Shown one piece after another: positions 1 to 7,854 of a stretch of DNA of 64,000 nt. A program made the position numbers and the translations under genes. How positions within the stretch are numbered: position 1 is the stretch's first letter; every line of letters starts with the position of its first letter. The notes beneath the pieces are model-generated. The model ran no database searches. It saw only the letters and a list, made by a program, of their open reading frames with translations, and was not told the origin of the DNA. This DNA comes from Vibrio mexicanus (GTDB lineage: Bacteria > Pseudomonadota > Gammaproteobacteria > Enterobacterales > Vibrionaceae): the NCBI RefSeq assembly GCF_001012815.1, contig NZ_JYJP01000103.1:1-64000 (forward strand). The letters run 5' to 3'.

Positions 1-29
1 ATTTTTTACTAAAGTTTCCGGAGCTTGCC

Positions 30-362
30 TTGCCAGAACTTAAAACTGTTGGTTTATTTTTCATCACCGCTGTCGCTGAAATTCTAGGATGCTACTTGCC
101 TTACCTTTGGCTTAAAGAGGGCAAAACGATATGGTTACTTGTTCCAGCTGCGTTCTTTCTAGCGCTGTTCGCTTGGTTGTTATCATTACATCCGACTGCC
201 GCCGGAAGGGTTTATGCTGCTTATGGTGGAGTCTATATTTTCGTTGCCATCGTTTGGCTGTGGTTGGTGGACGGTATTCGTCCGACAAGTTGGGATGTGG
301 TGGGAACGCTCGTCGCCATATGTGGTATGGCAATCATCATGTTTGCCCCGCGGGCAGGTTGA
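30..362 (+). CDS. YnfA/UPF0060 family small membrane protein
   Basis: A 110-residue, very hydrophobic protein predicted to cross the inner membrane four times. Length and features match the UPF0060/YnfA family, which resembles small multidrug resistance transporters: an early [12 protein letters not shown] stretch, the central [11 protein letters not shown] stretch with conserved Arg, Tyr and Gly, and a C-terminal [10 protein letters not shown]. The physiological substrate of the family is not settled. The start is a TTG preceded by a GGAG ribosome-binding sequence. Only 29 bases lie upstream in the window, so its promoter is not visible. Family assignment is firm; function is not. Confidence 0.9.
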   Translation: MPELKTVGLFFITAVAEILGCYLPYLWLKEGKTIWLLVPAAFFLALFAWLLSLHPTAAGRVYAAYGGVYIFVAIVWLWLVDGIRPTSWDVVGTLVAICGMAIIMFAPRAG

Positions 363-383
363 ATAGCGTTTTTGTATGACGAA

Positions 384-406
384 AAAGCTGGCACTTGGCC
401 AGCTTT
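384..406. terminator. Bidirectional terminator between convergent genes
   Basis: A perfect 9-bp inverted repeat (AAAGCTGGC / GCCAGCTTT) with a 5-base loop sits between the convergent ends of the YnfA gene and the DUF4198 gene. A-rich and T-rich flanks suit termination from both sides. Confidence 0.75.
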
Positions 407-430
407 AGGTTTACAAGATGAATCAGGTAG

Positions 431-1216
431 TTACAAAGATTGAGCTTCAATCCATAGCACTGCATCTTGCGACAACTCTTTGCCTTTGTATTCCGTATCT
501 GGCCCAGAGCCTAGACATGCAAAGCCCCATTTGCCTGCAGTTGGAATACCAAATGTAAACATACCTTGAGCATCTGTAATCGCAACAATGGCAGAAGCTG
601 GTGGCTCGCGATGAGTATCTTGGCTAAATGAGTTCGCTTTTGTATCGATGTCTGTGTTCAAGAATTCGATTTCGCACTCAACACCTGCGGCAGGTTTACC
701 TTCAGAAAGAAGTTGGCCAGTAAATGTGCTACCCGCGAAAACTTGGTAAGGCTTGTTTAGTGGAACAATCTCTGTCTTAAGGCCCACAGGTTCGTTCCAA
801 CCTGTTGGTAGACCGCCTTTGTTGATTACACGCTTGGTAATTTGCTGAATGTAGATGTCTTCACCACCTTCGTAGTAAGGTGCAGGAACGATACCAAAGA
901 TGTAGTCGCCATTGCGGCGCACTTTGTATTCAACTTGATAAGCATCGGCTTCGTTGTCGTGGCCTTTCCACTTAATGGCTTCTAAGTCTTTCTTAAGATC
1001 TGTTTTTTTGTCTTTGAATAGAACGAAAAGCTCTTCTGGCTCGCCCATATCCATCACGTGCCCATTATCCATTGGATGGCCGAACACCAACTTCATGTCT
1101 AATGTTTCCGGTTTTTCTAGCTGCGAAGTTGGGGTGTACATCAGCTGGAAGTGTGCGTTAGACGCAGCAGAAAACGCAAGAGCGGCCACACTTGCTGCAA
1201 GAGCGAGTTTTTTCAT
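431..1216 (-). CDS. DUF4198 periplasmic metal-related protein
   Basis: A 261-residue exported protein. Residues 1-21 form a Sec signal peptide ending SNA, so the predicted mature protein begins with His (HFQLMYTP), a feature of metal-binding periplasmic proteins in this family. The body fits DUF4198, the family that includes NikK/CbiK-like accessory proteins of nickel and cobalt uptake, with a C-terminal beta-rich domain (around residues 165-255) of the carboxypeptidase-regulatory type. It follows the small gene ending at 1272 on the same strand by 55 bases, and both lie divergent to feoAB across an intergenic region with a Fur-box-like site. A periplasmic role in ferrous or other divalent metal handling is inferred from this context; the ligand is unknown. 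Confidence 0.8.
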   Translation of the reverse strand: MKKLALAASVAALAFSAASNAHFQLMYTPTSQLEKPETLDMKLVFGHPMDNGHVMDMGEPEELFVLFKDKKTDLKKDLEAIKWKGHDNEADAYQVEYKVRRNGDYIFGIVPAPYYEGGEDIYIQQITKRVINKGGLPTGWNEPVGLKTEIVPLNKPYQVFAGSTFTGQLLSEGKPAAGVECEIEFLNTDIDTKANSFSQDTHREPPASAIVAITDAQGMFTFGIPTAGKWGFACLGSGPDTEYKGKELSQDAVLWIEAQSL

Positions 1217-1271
1217 AATTTTTCCCTAAAAGATTTTAACTAACAGAATTTATTCGATGCTTATTCGCGAT

Positions 1272-1583
1272 TTATTCAACGATGTCTTTACCGTCAACTT
1301 CGATTGAGTGACCTGGACCCGCGTTAAACTGAACTTTGTATTCGCCTGCAGGTTTTTCAAACTCAATCTCGCCATCTTCGTTGATGGCACTATTAATTAG
1401 CTCGGCACCATTCGCGTCTAAAACCAGTACTTCAACACCGGAAGCGGAAGAACCATCAGAGAATCCGCCTTCACATAAAATGATGTTGTCGCCGAAGTCG
1501 TAGCAAGAGAAGAGAGGGGTATGAGCTAACGCGGCAGTTGGTAGTAGGGCGCTGATAAGCAGTGATAGTGTTACTTTTTTCAT
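1272..1583 (-). CDS. Small NikL-like periplasmic protein
   Basis: About 103 residues with a cleavable signal peptide ending ALA, so the mature protein would start with His (HTPLFSCYD). The segment CEGGFSDGSSASGVEV and the later GPGHSIEVDG resemble NikL-type periplasmic accessory proteins of nickel/cobalt transporters. Two Cys (in FSCYD and ILCEGG) may form a disulfide. The start at 1583 is preferred over the ATG at 1592 because AAGGA lies 8 bases before it. It is the first gene of the minus-strand pair with the DUF4198 gene, and it faces feoA across a Fur-box-like site. A metal-binding role is inferred from family and context. Confidence 0.75.
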   Translation of the reverse strand: MKKVTLSLLISALLPTAALAHTPLFSCYDFGDNIILCEGGFSDGSSASGVEVLVLDANGAELINSAINEDGEIEFEKPAGEYKVQFNAGPGHSIEVDGKDIVE

Positions 1584-1706
1584 GGATGTCATCCTTCATA
1601 ACCAATTGTAACTAATAACAATTTGGTAAAGTTATTCTTTGGAATTGAGTATTAACTAAGTACTCATTTGGTTTGTAGAATAATCATGCCGAATCATCAT
1701 TGAAAG

Positions 1707-1721
1707 TGATAATAATTGTCA
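1707..1721. promoter_or_regulatory. Candidate Fur box between feoA and periplasmic pair
   Basis: TGATAATAATTGTCA is a 7-1-7 inverted repeat one base away from the Fur consensus TGATAAT-N-ATTATCA. It lies roughly midway between the divergent start codons at 1583 and 1840, so Fur bound here could repress both directions. A second imperfect inverted repeat (ATTGT...ACAAT, 1603-1622) lies just upstream of the minus-strand gene. Confidence 0.65.
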
Positions 1722-1839
1722 TTTGCTTTTCTATTGATTTAGATCATGTATAAGTCAGTTAGTGGGTTTCGGGAATTTTTATCGCTGTTACATCCAGTTA
1801 CAATGGGTCTATTGTGCGCAATTTGTTCAGTATGCCGTT

Positions 1840-2073
1840 ATGAAAATAGAACTCAGCAAGTTAAAGCCCGGAGACAAAGGGCTAATAGTTTCTCACCAAT
1901 CTCAAGGCGCCATTCGTCAACGTTTATTAGATTTAGGTCTGATTCCGGAAATGACCTTAGAGTTTGTTCGATACGCTCCAATGGGCGATCCACTTGAAGT
2001 TCGTGTGGGTCGAACGAACGTCGTCATTCGCAAGCAAGAAGCCGCGACAGTTCTTGTCGAACTAAACAATTGA
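1840..2073 (+). CDS. feoA: Ferrous iron transport protein A
   Basis: A 77-residue cytoplasmic SH3-like protein. The phrases KPGDKGLI, RQRLLDLGLIPE, MTLEFV and APMGDPLEVRV are typical of FeoA, which binds and modulates the FeoB GTPase/permease. The open frame extends upstream to 1762, but the ATG at 1840 gives the usual family length and the usual N-terminus (MKIELSKLKPG). It is 19 bases upstream of feoB and clearly in the same operon. A Fur-box-like site about 120 bases upstream suggests induction under iron limitation. Confidence 0.93.
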   Translation: MKIELSKLKPGDKGLIVSHQSQGAIRQRLLDLGLIPEMTLEFVRYAPMGDPLEVRVGRTNVVIRKQEAATVLVELNN

Positions 2074-2092
2074 GCAGCAGGGTAGGATAAAG

Positions 2093-4591
2093 ATGCAAAG
2101 AAAGAAAATACTGCTTGCTGGTCAACAGAACGCGGGTAAATCGACAGTATTCAACATGCTAACAGGGGCTCGTCAGCACGTTGCTAATTACCCAGGTGTG
2201 ACTGTCGATAAGAAAACCGGCTACTTCTCTAATGAGTTTGGCTCTTATCAGTTGATCGATTTACCGGGGACTTACAGCTTAACGAGCTTTTCATTAGAAG
2301 AGCGCGTAGCCAGAAAAGCTCTTCGTGAAGAAAATGCCGATGTCGTGCTTAATGTCATGGACGCTGCCAATATCAACCGTTCTCTGCATTTGTCTTTGCA
2401 GCTGATGGAACTTGAGTTGCCAGCCGCCATTGCACTAAACATGATGGATGTGGCCAAGAAAGAAGGCATTGAGATCGATAGCCAAAAGCTCTCTACCGAG
2501 CTAAATGTTCCGGTTGTAGAGTGTATTGGCCGACTCGGTAAAGGTGTGGAGGGTATCACCAGCGCGATCAATCAAGCTCAGCCGAGTCAGTTTACGATTC
2601 CATATCCAAAGTTAGAAGATGCTATTTCTATATTGTCCCAACGCATTGATGGACTAAAGTGCCAGAACAAACCCGCAGCGCGTTGGTTGGCGTTACGTCT
2701 GCTTGAAAATGATAAAGAAGCTATGAGTTGGCTTGAATCTGTGTTGGATGCTCAAACTTGGCAAGCGTTACTCGATCTCAGTGATCAACAACAGAGCGCG
2801 GTTAAAGCAGAGCTTAGAACTGAAATAAACGACTACATTGTTGCCCAACGACAGTTAGTGGTGTCTCGTTTAATCGATACTTGTGTGACCTTTGAGGAGC
2901 GAGCGGCGGATAAACCATCCTTTACCCAACGCTTCGATAGTTTAGTACTCAATAAGTTTGGTGCGCCTATCTTTCTGATTGCGACAGTGTTTGTGATCTA
3001 TCAGAGTTCGATTGTTTACGGTTATGAGCTCACTAACTATTGGTGGCCGTATCTGGCGGCTTTTCGTGAAATCGTCGCCTCAATACTGCCTGATGCCGGA
3101 TTCCTTTATGACCCTTATGTCCGCTCGCTCGGCTTATGGGTGGTGGATTCTGCCAATACACTCCTAAACTACATTCCTATTTTCCTGATTCTTTTTGCGC
3201 TAATCGCGATTCTGGAAGATTCGGGTTACATGGCGAGAATTGCCTTTATCTCTGACAAGATCTTGCACCGATTCGGCCTTCATGGACAAAGCACATTACC
3301 AATGATCTTGGCGGGCGTATTCGCCGGTGGTTGCGCCGTACCGGGCGTCATGGCGACTAAAGGTATTCCAGACAATCGAGCCAGATTGGCGACCATTCTT
3401 ACCGTGCCGTACATGAACTGTTTGGCGAAGATCCCACTCTATACATTGCTGTTGGGTATATTCTTTGTAGAAGATAAATCCTTGATGACGTTCTACATTT
3501 CAACTATTTCGATTATCGCAGCGCTATTGGTGGCGAAATTACTGACAAAGACTGTTCTGCGTAAAACCGAAACAGCGCCATTTGTAATGGAGCTGCCTCG
3601 TTACAACCTGCCTACGGTTAGAAGTGTTGTTACGCGGTCACTTGAGCGTACTTGGATGTACGTGCGCAAAGTTGGGACGATTGTGTTGGCGGTTTCAACC
3701 GTTATTTTTGTTCTTCTTCAGTTTCCGGGTATTCCAGCAGGTAGCCACGAAGATTTTCAGTTACAAGCTCAAAACGCTGTCGCCAAGTTTGAAAAGTCGG
3801 TGAAAAATACTGATTTCGAAGGGCAGTTTGATCAAGAGTCACTACCTGTATTGGTGAACTATTACACTGATTTCAAGCGTGCCAAACTTAACGCGAAAGG
3901 TGCGGAAGCGTCTAAAGCGGTAAACAATAAGTTTGAAGCGATTAATGGTGAATTCTATTCAGTAGTGGCACCGGTAAAAGGAGACAAAGGTGCGAGAAAA
4001 GCAAACCGTGCCTTACGCAAGCTAACATCGGATCGAAACAAAATTCGCCGTGAAATGAAGGAGCTGCGCTTAGAAAGCTCACTGTTAGGTATGTTTGGTC
4101 GCTCGTTAGAGCCAGTTACCCAATATGCGGGCTTTGATTGGAAGATAAACGTAGCGCTATTCTCGTCATTTGCGGCTCGAGAAAGTAGTGTGGCAACCCT
4201 TGGCGTGTTGTTTCAACAAGATGAAGAGAGTAACCAAAAGCTTGAAGAGCGTATGGGAGAATCTAGCGAACTCACGGGGCACGGTGACTTAGCCGCAGTC
4301 GCATTAATTCTATTCTTCATTCTTTACCCGCCGTGCTTAGCTACGGTCATGATGATCAAAGTACAAACAGGACAATACCGCTGGATGGTCTTGTCAATTG
4401 TTTTGCCAACCGCGATCGGCTTCGGTGTTGCTACGGCGGTTTATACCATTGGTAACGCGTTGTCTCTAACAGGTATCCAACTGATGTCAGTGACGTATTT
4501 TGTCGCGCTGTTGAGTCTGTTGTTGTTTGGATTCAAAGACACCATTAAACGCAAAGCCATGCCTAATGAAATCCCAATAAAGAACGTATAA
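2093..4591 (+). CDS. feoB: Ferrous iron transporter FeoB
   Basis: An 832-residue inner-membrane Fe(II) transporter. The N-terminal G domain shows G1 GQQNAGKS (residues 10-17), G3 DLPG (about 56-59) and G4 NMMD (about 116-119). It is followed by a helical domain and then the membrane core with two Gate domains (FAGGCAVPGVMATKG; FAARESSVATLG). Two features are unusual: G1 carries Gln-Gln where most FeoB proteins have x-Pro, and a charged, Lys/Glu-rich, helix-prone insertion of roughly 80-120 residues (about 545-662) separates the two halves of the core. That insertion explains the length compared with about 760 residues in many FeoB proteins. It is flanked by feoA and a small Cys-rich partner. 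Confidence 0.95.
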   Translation: MQRKKILLAGQQNAGKSTVFNMLTGARQHVANYPGVTVDKKTGYFSNEFGSYQLIDLPGTYSLTSFSLEERVARKALREENADVVLNVMDAANINRSLHLSLQLMELELPAAIALNMMDVAKKEGIEIDSQKLSTELNVPVVECIGRLGKGVEGITSAINQAQPSQFTIPYPKLEDAISILSQRIDGLKCQNKPAARWLALRLLENDKEAMSWLESVLDAQTWQALLDLSDQQQSAVKAELRTEINDYIVAQRQLVVSRLIDTCVTFEERAADKPSFTQRFDSLVLNKFGAPIFLIATVFVIYQSSIVYGYELTNYWWPYLAAFREIVASILPDAGFLYDPYVRSLGLWVVDSANTLLNYIPIFLILFALIAILEDSGYMARIAFISDKILHRFGLHGQSTLPMILAGVFAGGCAVPGVMATKGIPDNRARLATILTVPYMNCLAKIPLYTLLLGIFFVEDKSLMTFYISTISIIAALLVAKLLTKTVLRKTETAPFVMELPRYNLPTVRSVVTRSLERTWMYVRKVGTIVLAVSTVIFVLLQFPGIPAGSHEDFQLQAQNAVAKFEKSVKNTDFEGQFDQESLPVLVNYYTDFKRAKLNAKGAEASKAVNNKFEAINGEFYSVVAPVKGDKGARKANRALRKLTSDRNKIRREMKELRLESSLLGMFGRSLEPVTQYAGFDWKINVALFSSFAARESSVATLGVLFQQDEESNQKLEERMGESSELTGHGDLAAVALILFFILYPPCLATVMMIKVQTGQYRWMVLSIVLPTAIGFGVATAVYTIGNALSLTGIQLMSVTYFVALLSLLLFGFKDTIKRKAMPNEIPIKNV

Positions 4592-4604
4592 AGAGGAAGC
4601 AGAC

Positions 4605-4760
4605 ATGTACGAGCAATCTTTCCAGATTTGGGACTTAGCGATAGTTGCCATCGCCGTCGGTGGTGCAGGTTACTATATGTATCGCAAAATCTTTAAGAAG
4701 AAATGGGCTTGTGGCAGCGGTTGTGATTCGTGCTCAAGTGCGCCAAAGAAAAACACATAG
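4605..4760 (+). CDS. FeoB-associated Cys-rich membrane protein
   Basis: A 51-residue protein starting 13 bases after feoB, with GAGGAAGC as ribosome-binding sequence. It has a single transmembrane helix (about residues 8-25), a basic stretch (KIFKKK), and a C-terminal CGSGCDSCSS cluster. This is the layout of the FeoB-associated Cys-rich membrane proteins, which occupy the FeoC position in many feo operons. The Cys cluster could bind iron or sense redox state; neither is shown by sequence alone. It is the last gene of the feo operon, followed by a terminator. Confidence 0.85.
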   Translation: MYEQSFQIWDLAIVAIAVGGAGYYMYRKIFKKKWACGSGCDSCSSAPKKNT

Positions 4761-4783
4761 AGCTAACAGCTAGATCTATAGGA

Positions 4784-4811
4784 AACAGCGCCTCAATAGG
4801 CGCTGTTTTTA
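4784..4811 (+). terminator. Terminator of the feo operon
   Basis: A perfect 10-bp stem (AACAGCGCCT / AGGCGCTGTT) with a 4-base loop is followed by a T run. It lies 24 bases after the Cys-rich gene. Confidence 0.9.
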
Positions 4812-4878
4812 TTGTTGAATACAATCTAAGTCTCAGTTTAGACATCCGCACTTTTTTTTCTTTTAAATTAATTGTAAA

Positions 4879-4893
4879 TGATAATGATTTGCA
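4879..4893. promoter_or_regulatory. Candidate Fur box upstream of 10-TM permease
   Basis: TGATAATGATTTGCA has a perfect left half and a right half with two mismatches to the 7-1-7 Fur repeat. It sits in an A/T-rich promoter region 45 bases before the permease start codon. Confidence 0.6.
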
Positions 4894-4937
4894 TTAACTT
4901 TGTGAGAGTTAAATTAGTTTTCTCTTAAGGTTTTTCG

Positions 4938-6146
4938 ATGAGCTATCAGAAATTCTTGTATTTTACAGGCATTGTATTCGATTCGTCTCAGTTTAAAATC
5001 AGGTATAAGCGATTGTTCTTACCTGCCGCACTTCTTGCCTTGATTGCAACTCCCGCAACGAGAGAAGTGGTGATTGCAACCTTGTCGGACAGCTTTTGGG
5101 CTGTCGCTTGTTATGTCGCGGCGACACTGTCTGTCTATCACTATTTTTCATCAGTTTTAACTAGCCAAAATGTTATTGCACGCCTTTATCATCGCTCTAG
5201 AGATCACCAAGTGTTGTTTGCCGCGTTGCTTGGTGCGCTGCCGGGTTGTGGTGGTGCGATTGTTGTGGCTACCCAGTTTATTCAAGGCAGAGTTGGATTC
5301 GGTTCCCTTGTCGCTGTTTTGACGGCGACCATGGGCGATGCTGCTTTTCTGCTGTTGGCTAGCGAACCAAAGACAGGGTTTCTTGTTGTAAGTGTCGGCG
5401 TTGTGGTCGGTGTGGTCACAGGATGGGTTGTCAATGCGATTCATGATGACGGATTTTTAAGACCGAAAGCAAAGCTTCATCACGCACTGACCCAAGCATG
5501 TTTTAGAGAAGGGGATAGCAATGCGCAAAACGACACGGCGATAAACCTTCAAGGTCTTTTGTGGAAAGTTCTTTTAGTGCCCGGAGCGTTTATAGCTTTA
5601 GCCTTGTCATTCCAGATTGATGTGAATGCTGCATTCCGCTTACCGGAAAACACTATAGAAGTGATCGGCGCGTGTTTAGTGATTGCTAATCTGCTTCTTT
5701 GGTCTTTGACTAGAGAGATCAACAGCTACGAAGCCACCGTTTCTGAAGATAAGAAACAAAAGAGCTTGCACCCAATCCAGAAGACCGCACAGGACACGAA
5801 CTTCATCACCGCTTGGGTTGTCATTGCATTTTTGGCCTTCGAACTTACGAACGTAGTGTTCCCGTTTGAGCTTGGAACTTGGTCAAATCAATGGGTAATG
5901 GCGTTGCCTCTTCTAGGCGTGTTGTTTGGGTTGTTGCCAGGGTGTGGCCCACAAATTCTAATTACAAGTTTGTACTTGTCAGGTGCTGTCCCATTATCAG
6001 CTCAAATCAGTAACGCGCTGTCTAATGATGGTGATGCCTTGTTTCCAGTGTTGGCTATTGCACCAAAAGCAGCGCTTGTCGCCACACTATATTCGGCAGT
6101 TCCAGCGTTAATTGTAGGCTATGGTTTCTTCTTCTTGTTTGAATGA
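4938..6146 (+). CDS. Putative 10-TM heavy-metal/manganese exporter (ArsP_2-like)
   Basis: A 402-residue polytopic inner-membrane protein. It looks like two related halves, each with a PGCG motif: ALPGCGGAIVV near residue 101 and LLPGCGPQILI near residue 334. Each motif is followed by a short conserved segment ending in a Gly-Asp pair (TMGDAAF; SNDGDALF). This matches the family annotated as putative 10-TM heavy-metal exporter or putative manganese transporter. The halves are joined by a soluble linker (about 170-265) containing charged residues. It stands alone behind its own Fur-box-like site, next to feoAB, so a role in iron or manganese balance is inferred. The transported ion cannot be read from sequence. 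Confidence 0.75.
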   Translation: MSYQKFLYFTGIVFDSSQFKIRYKRLFLPAALLALIATPATREVVIATLSDSFWAVACYVAATLSVYHYFSSVLTSQNVIARLYHRSRDHQVLFAALLGALPGCGGAIVVATQFIQGRVGFGSLVAVLTATMGDAAFLLLASEPKTGFLVVSVGVVVGVVTGWVVNAIHDDGFLRPKAKLHHALTQACFREGDSNAQNDTAINLQGLLWKVLLVPGAFIALALSFQIDVNAAFRLPENTIEVIGACLVIANLLLWSLTREINSYEATVSEDKKQKSLHPIQKTAQDTNFITAWVVIAFLAFELTNVVFPFELGTWSNQWVMALPLLGVLFGLLPGCGPQILITSLYLSGAVPLSAQISNALSNDGDALFPVLAIAPKAALVATLYSAVPALIVGYGFFFLFE

Positions 6147-6196
6147 AACACCTGACTTCCGAATAGAGTCACCTTTAAATTAAACCCCCTTGAACA

Positions 6197-6230
6197 GGCC
6201 ATATCGCTTTATTGCGTATGGCCTTTTCAC
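6197..6230 (+). terminator. Terminator after the 10-TM permease
   Basis: GGCCATA (6197-6203) pairs with TATGGCC (6217-6223), with further partial pairing inside the loop, and TTTTC follows. It lies about 50 bases after the permease stop codon. Confidence 0.7.
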
Positions 6231-6370
6231 TGTTTGGAGCCTAGCTGGTCACGTCTGTTCGTACTCTTGAATGCATAGTCCTAGAAAGGTTACAAAGTTG
6301 TACGTAGGTGTTGTGCCACTGAAATGAATAAGAGAATGAAAGGTAAATGATATAAATTTTACGGCCATTT

Positions 6371-6394
6371 AGACGTCTAGAAGTTGACATGTCT
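6371..6394. promoter_or_regulatory. Tandem MetJ boxes
   Basis: Three contiguous 8-bp units match the MetJ operator AGACGTCT. The first (6371-6378) is perfect. The third (6387-6394, ACATGTCT) matches 6 of 8, and the middle one (6379-6386, AGAAGTTG) is weak. MetJ with S-adenosylmethionine binds tandem 8-bp boxes cooperatively, so this spacing is what a real operator should show. The block ends 52 bases before the transporter start codon. Confidence 0.75.
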
Positions 6395-6445
6395 TTTACC
6401 TCCAACTAGTCTGCACTCCCTGTTTTAAAGTACGTAGTTTTAATC

Positions 6446-7801
6446 ATGTCCAATCCAAAAAAAACAGAGCGTCACGCGAGTCCATCTGCGATCGCTTTGT
6501 TACCACTCGTAGTCTTTCTTGCTTTGTTCATTGGAGTAGGTTCCTACCTTTCTCTGCAAGGTGTTGATTTTGCTTTCTACCAATTACCTGCGCCAATCGC
6601 AGTGCTGCCAGCTATTGTTCTGGCACTGGTGTTAAGTAAAGAAACGCTGAATAAAGCGCTTGAGCAGTTCATGAAAGGGGTCGGACACCCAGACATCATC
6701 GCGATGTGTATGATCTACTTGTTAGCCGGCGCATTCGCGACGGTAGCAAAAGCATCTGGCGGTGTGGATGCCACGGTTAATTTAGGCTTATCAGCCATTC
6801 CAACCAGTATGATCCTGCCGAGTATCTTTTTGATCTCAGCATTCATTGCAACGGCGATGGGTACGTCGATGGGGACAATAGCAGCAGTAGCTCCGGTAGC
6901 GTTAGGCATCGCTGAATCGGCAGACATGAGCCTTGCTTTGACTGCGGGTGTTGTTCTGAGCGGCGCTATGTTCGGTGATAACCTATCAATTATTTCAGAC
7001 ACCACCATTGCCGCAACGCGTTCTCAAGGGTGTGAAATGAAGGACAAGTTCCGCGAGAATGTGCGCATAGCGATTCCCGCTGCGATCATTGCCATTGTTA
7101 TTTTCGCATTCAATAGTACGGCAACCCAAGTGCCAGCGACTGAAGCGGTGGAGTGGGTGAAGGTATTGCCTTACATCGTAATTTTGATTCTTGCTGTCTC
7201 GGGCTTGAACGTGTTTGTCGTGCTTACTGTCGGCATCTTGATGGCTGGCTCTATCAGTTTAAGCTTCGTTGCAGGCTACTCAATGTCGACGTTCTCGAAA
7301 GATATATACGCTGGTTTTAGTGGTATGCAGGAGATCTTTCTACTTTCGATGTTGATTGGTGGTCTTAGTGAGCTGATGCGTCGACAGGGTGGTCTCGCTT
7401 TTCTAACGCAGATGATCAGTAAACTCATTCGTTCTGTTAGCTCGAACAACCCACAGAAAACGACAGGCCGTGCTAGTGAACTTGGTATCGCAGCATTGGT
7501 TTCAATGGTGAACGCATGTACCGCGAATAACACGGTCGCGATCATTGTATCAGGCGGGATTGCGAGGGAGCTCGCTGAAGAAAACCGAGTATCAGCGCGC
7601 CGCTCTGCAAGTTTACTGGATATATTCTCGTGTGTGGTTCAAGGCGTGTTGCCATATGGTGCGCAAGTGCTGTTATTAGGCTCAGTGTTTGGCTTATCGC
7701 CGTTAGCGATTGTTGCCAATTCATACTACTGTTTTGCTTTGGCAGCGATGGCGATTATTGCAGTGTTTGTTAAACATCCGAAGAGAAAAGTGGCTTATTA
7801 A
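6446..7801 (+). CDS. NhaC-family transporter, probable methionine transporter (MetT-type)
   Basis: A 451-residue inner-membrane protein with about 11-12 hydrophobic segments. It carries NhaC/ion-transporter superfamily features such as the Gly/Thr-rich ATAMGTSMGTIAAVAP, SGAMFGDNLSIISDTT with its conserved Asp residues, and the C-terminal GVLPYGAQVL. Automated annotation would call it a Na+/H+ antiporter. The tandem MetJ boxes directly upstream argue instead for the NhaC-like branch predicted to import methionine (MetT). It is a single-gene unit with its own promoter region and a strong terminator. The family is secure; the substrate is inferred from regulation. Confidence 0.8.
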   Translation: MSNPKKTERHASPSAIALLPLVVFLALFIGVGSYLSLQGVDFAFYQLPAPIAVLPAIVLALVLSKETLNKALEQFMKGVGHPDIIAMCMIYLLAGAFATVAKASGGVDATVNLGLSAIPTSMILPSIFLISAFIATAMGTSMGTIAAVAPVALGIAESADMSLALTAGVVLSGAMFGDNLSIISDTTIAATRSQGCEMKDKFRENVRIAIPAAIIAIVIFAFNSTATQVPATEAVEWVKVLPYIVILILAVSGLNVFVVLTVGILMAGSISLSFVAGYSMSTFSKDIYAGFSGMQEIFLLSMLIGGLSELMRRQGGLAFLTQMISKLIRSVSSNNPQKTTGRASELGIAALVSMVNACTANNTVAIIVSGGIARELAEENRVSARRSASLLDIFSCVVQGVLPYGAQVLLLGSVFGLSPLAIVANSYYCFALAAMAIIAVFVKHPKRKVAY

Positions 7802-7821
7802 TTGTCACGATTTCGTGTTGA

Positions 7822-7848
7822 AAAAAGGCGTCGTATTGACGCCTTTTT
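7822..7848. terminator. Bidirectional terminator
   Basis: AAAAAGGCGTC pairs with GACGCCTTTTT around a 5-base loop, between the convergent transporter and OmpA-like lipoprotein genes. Confidence 0.9.
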
Positions 7849-7854
7849 GCTTTC

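Noticed and set aside
30..362. EmrE-type multidrug exporter call for the first gene
   Set aside because: The protein lacks the conserved membrane Glu and other SMR motifs in the right context; YnfA/UPF0060 is the better fit.
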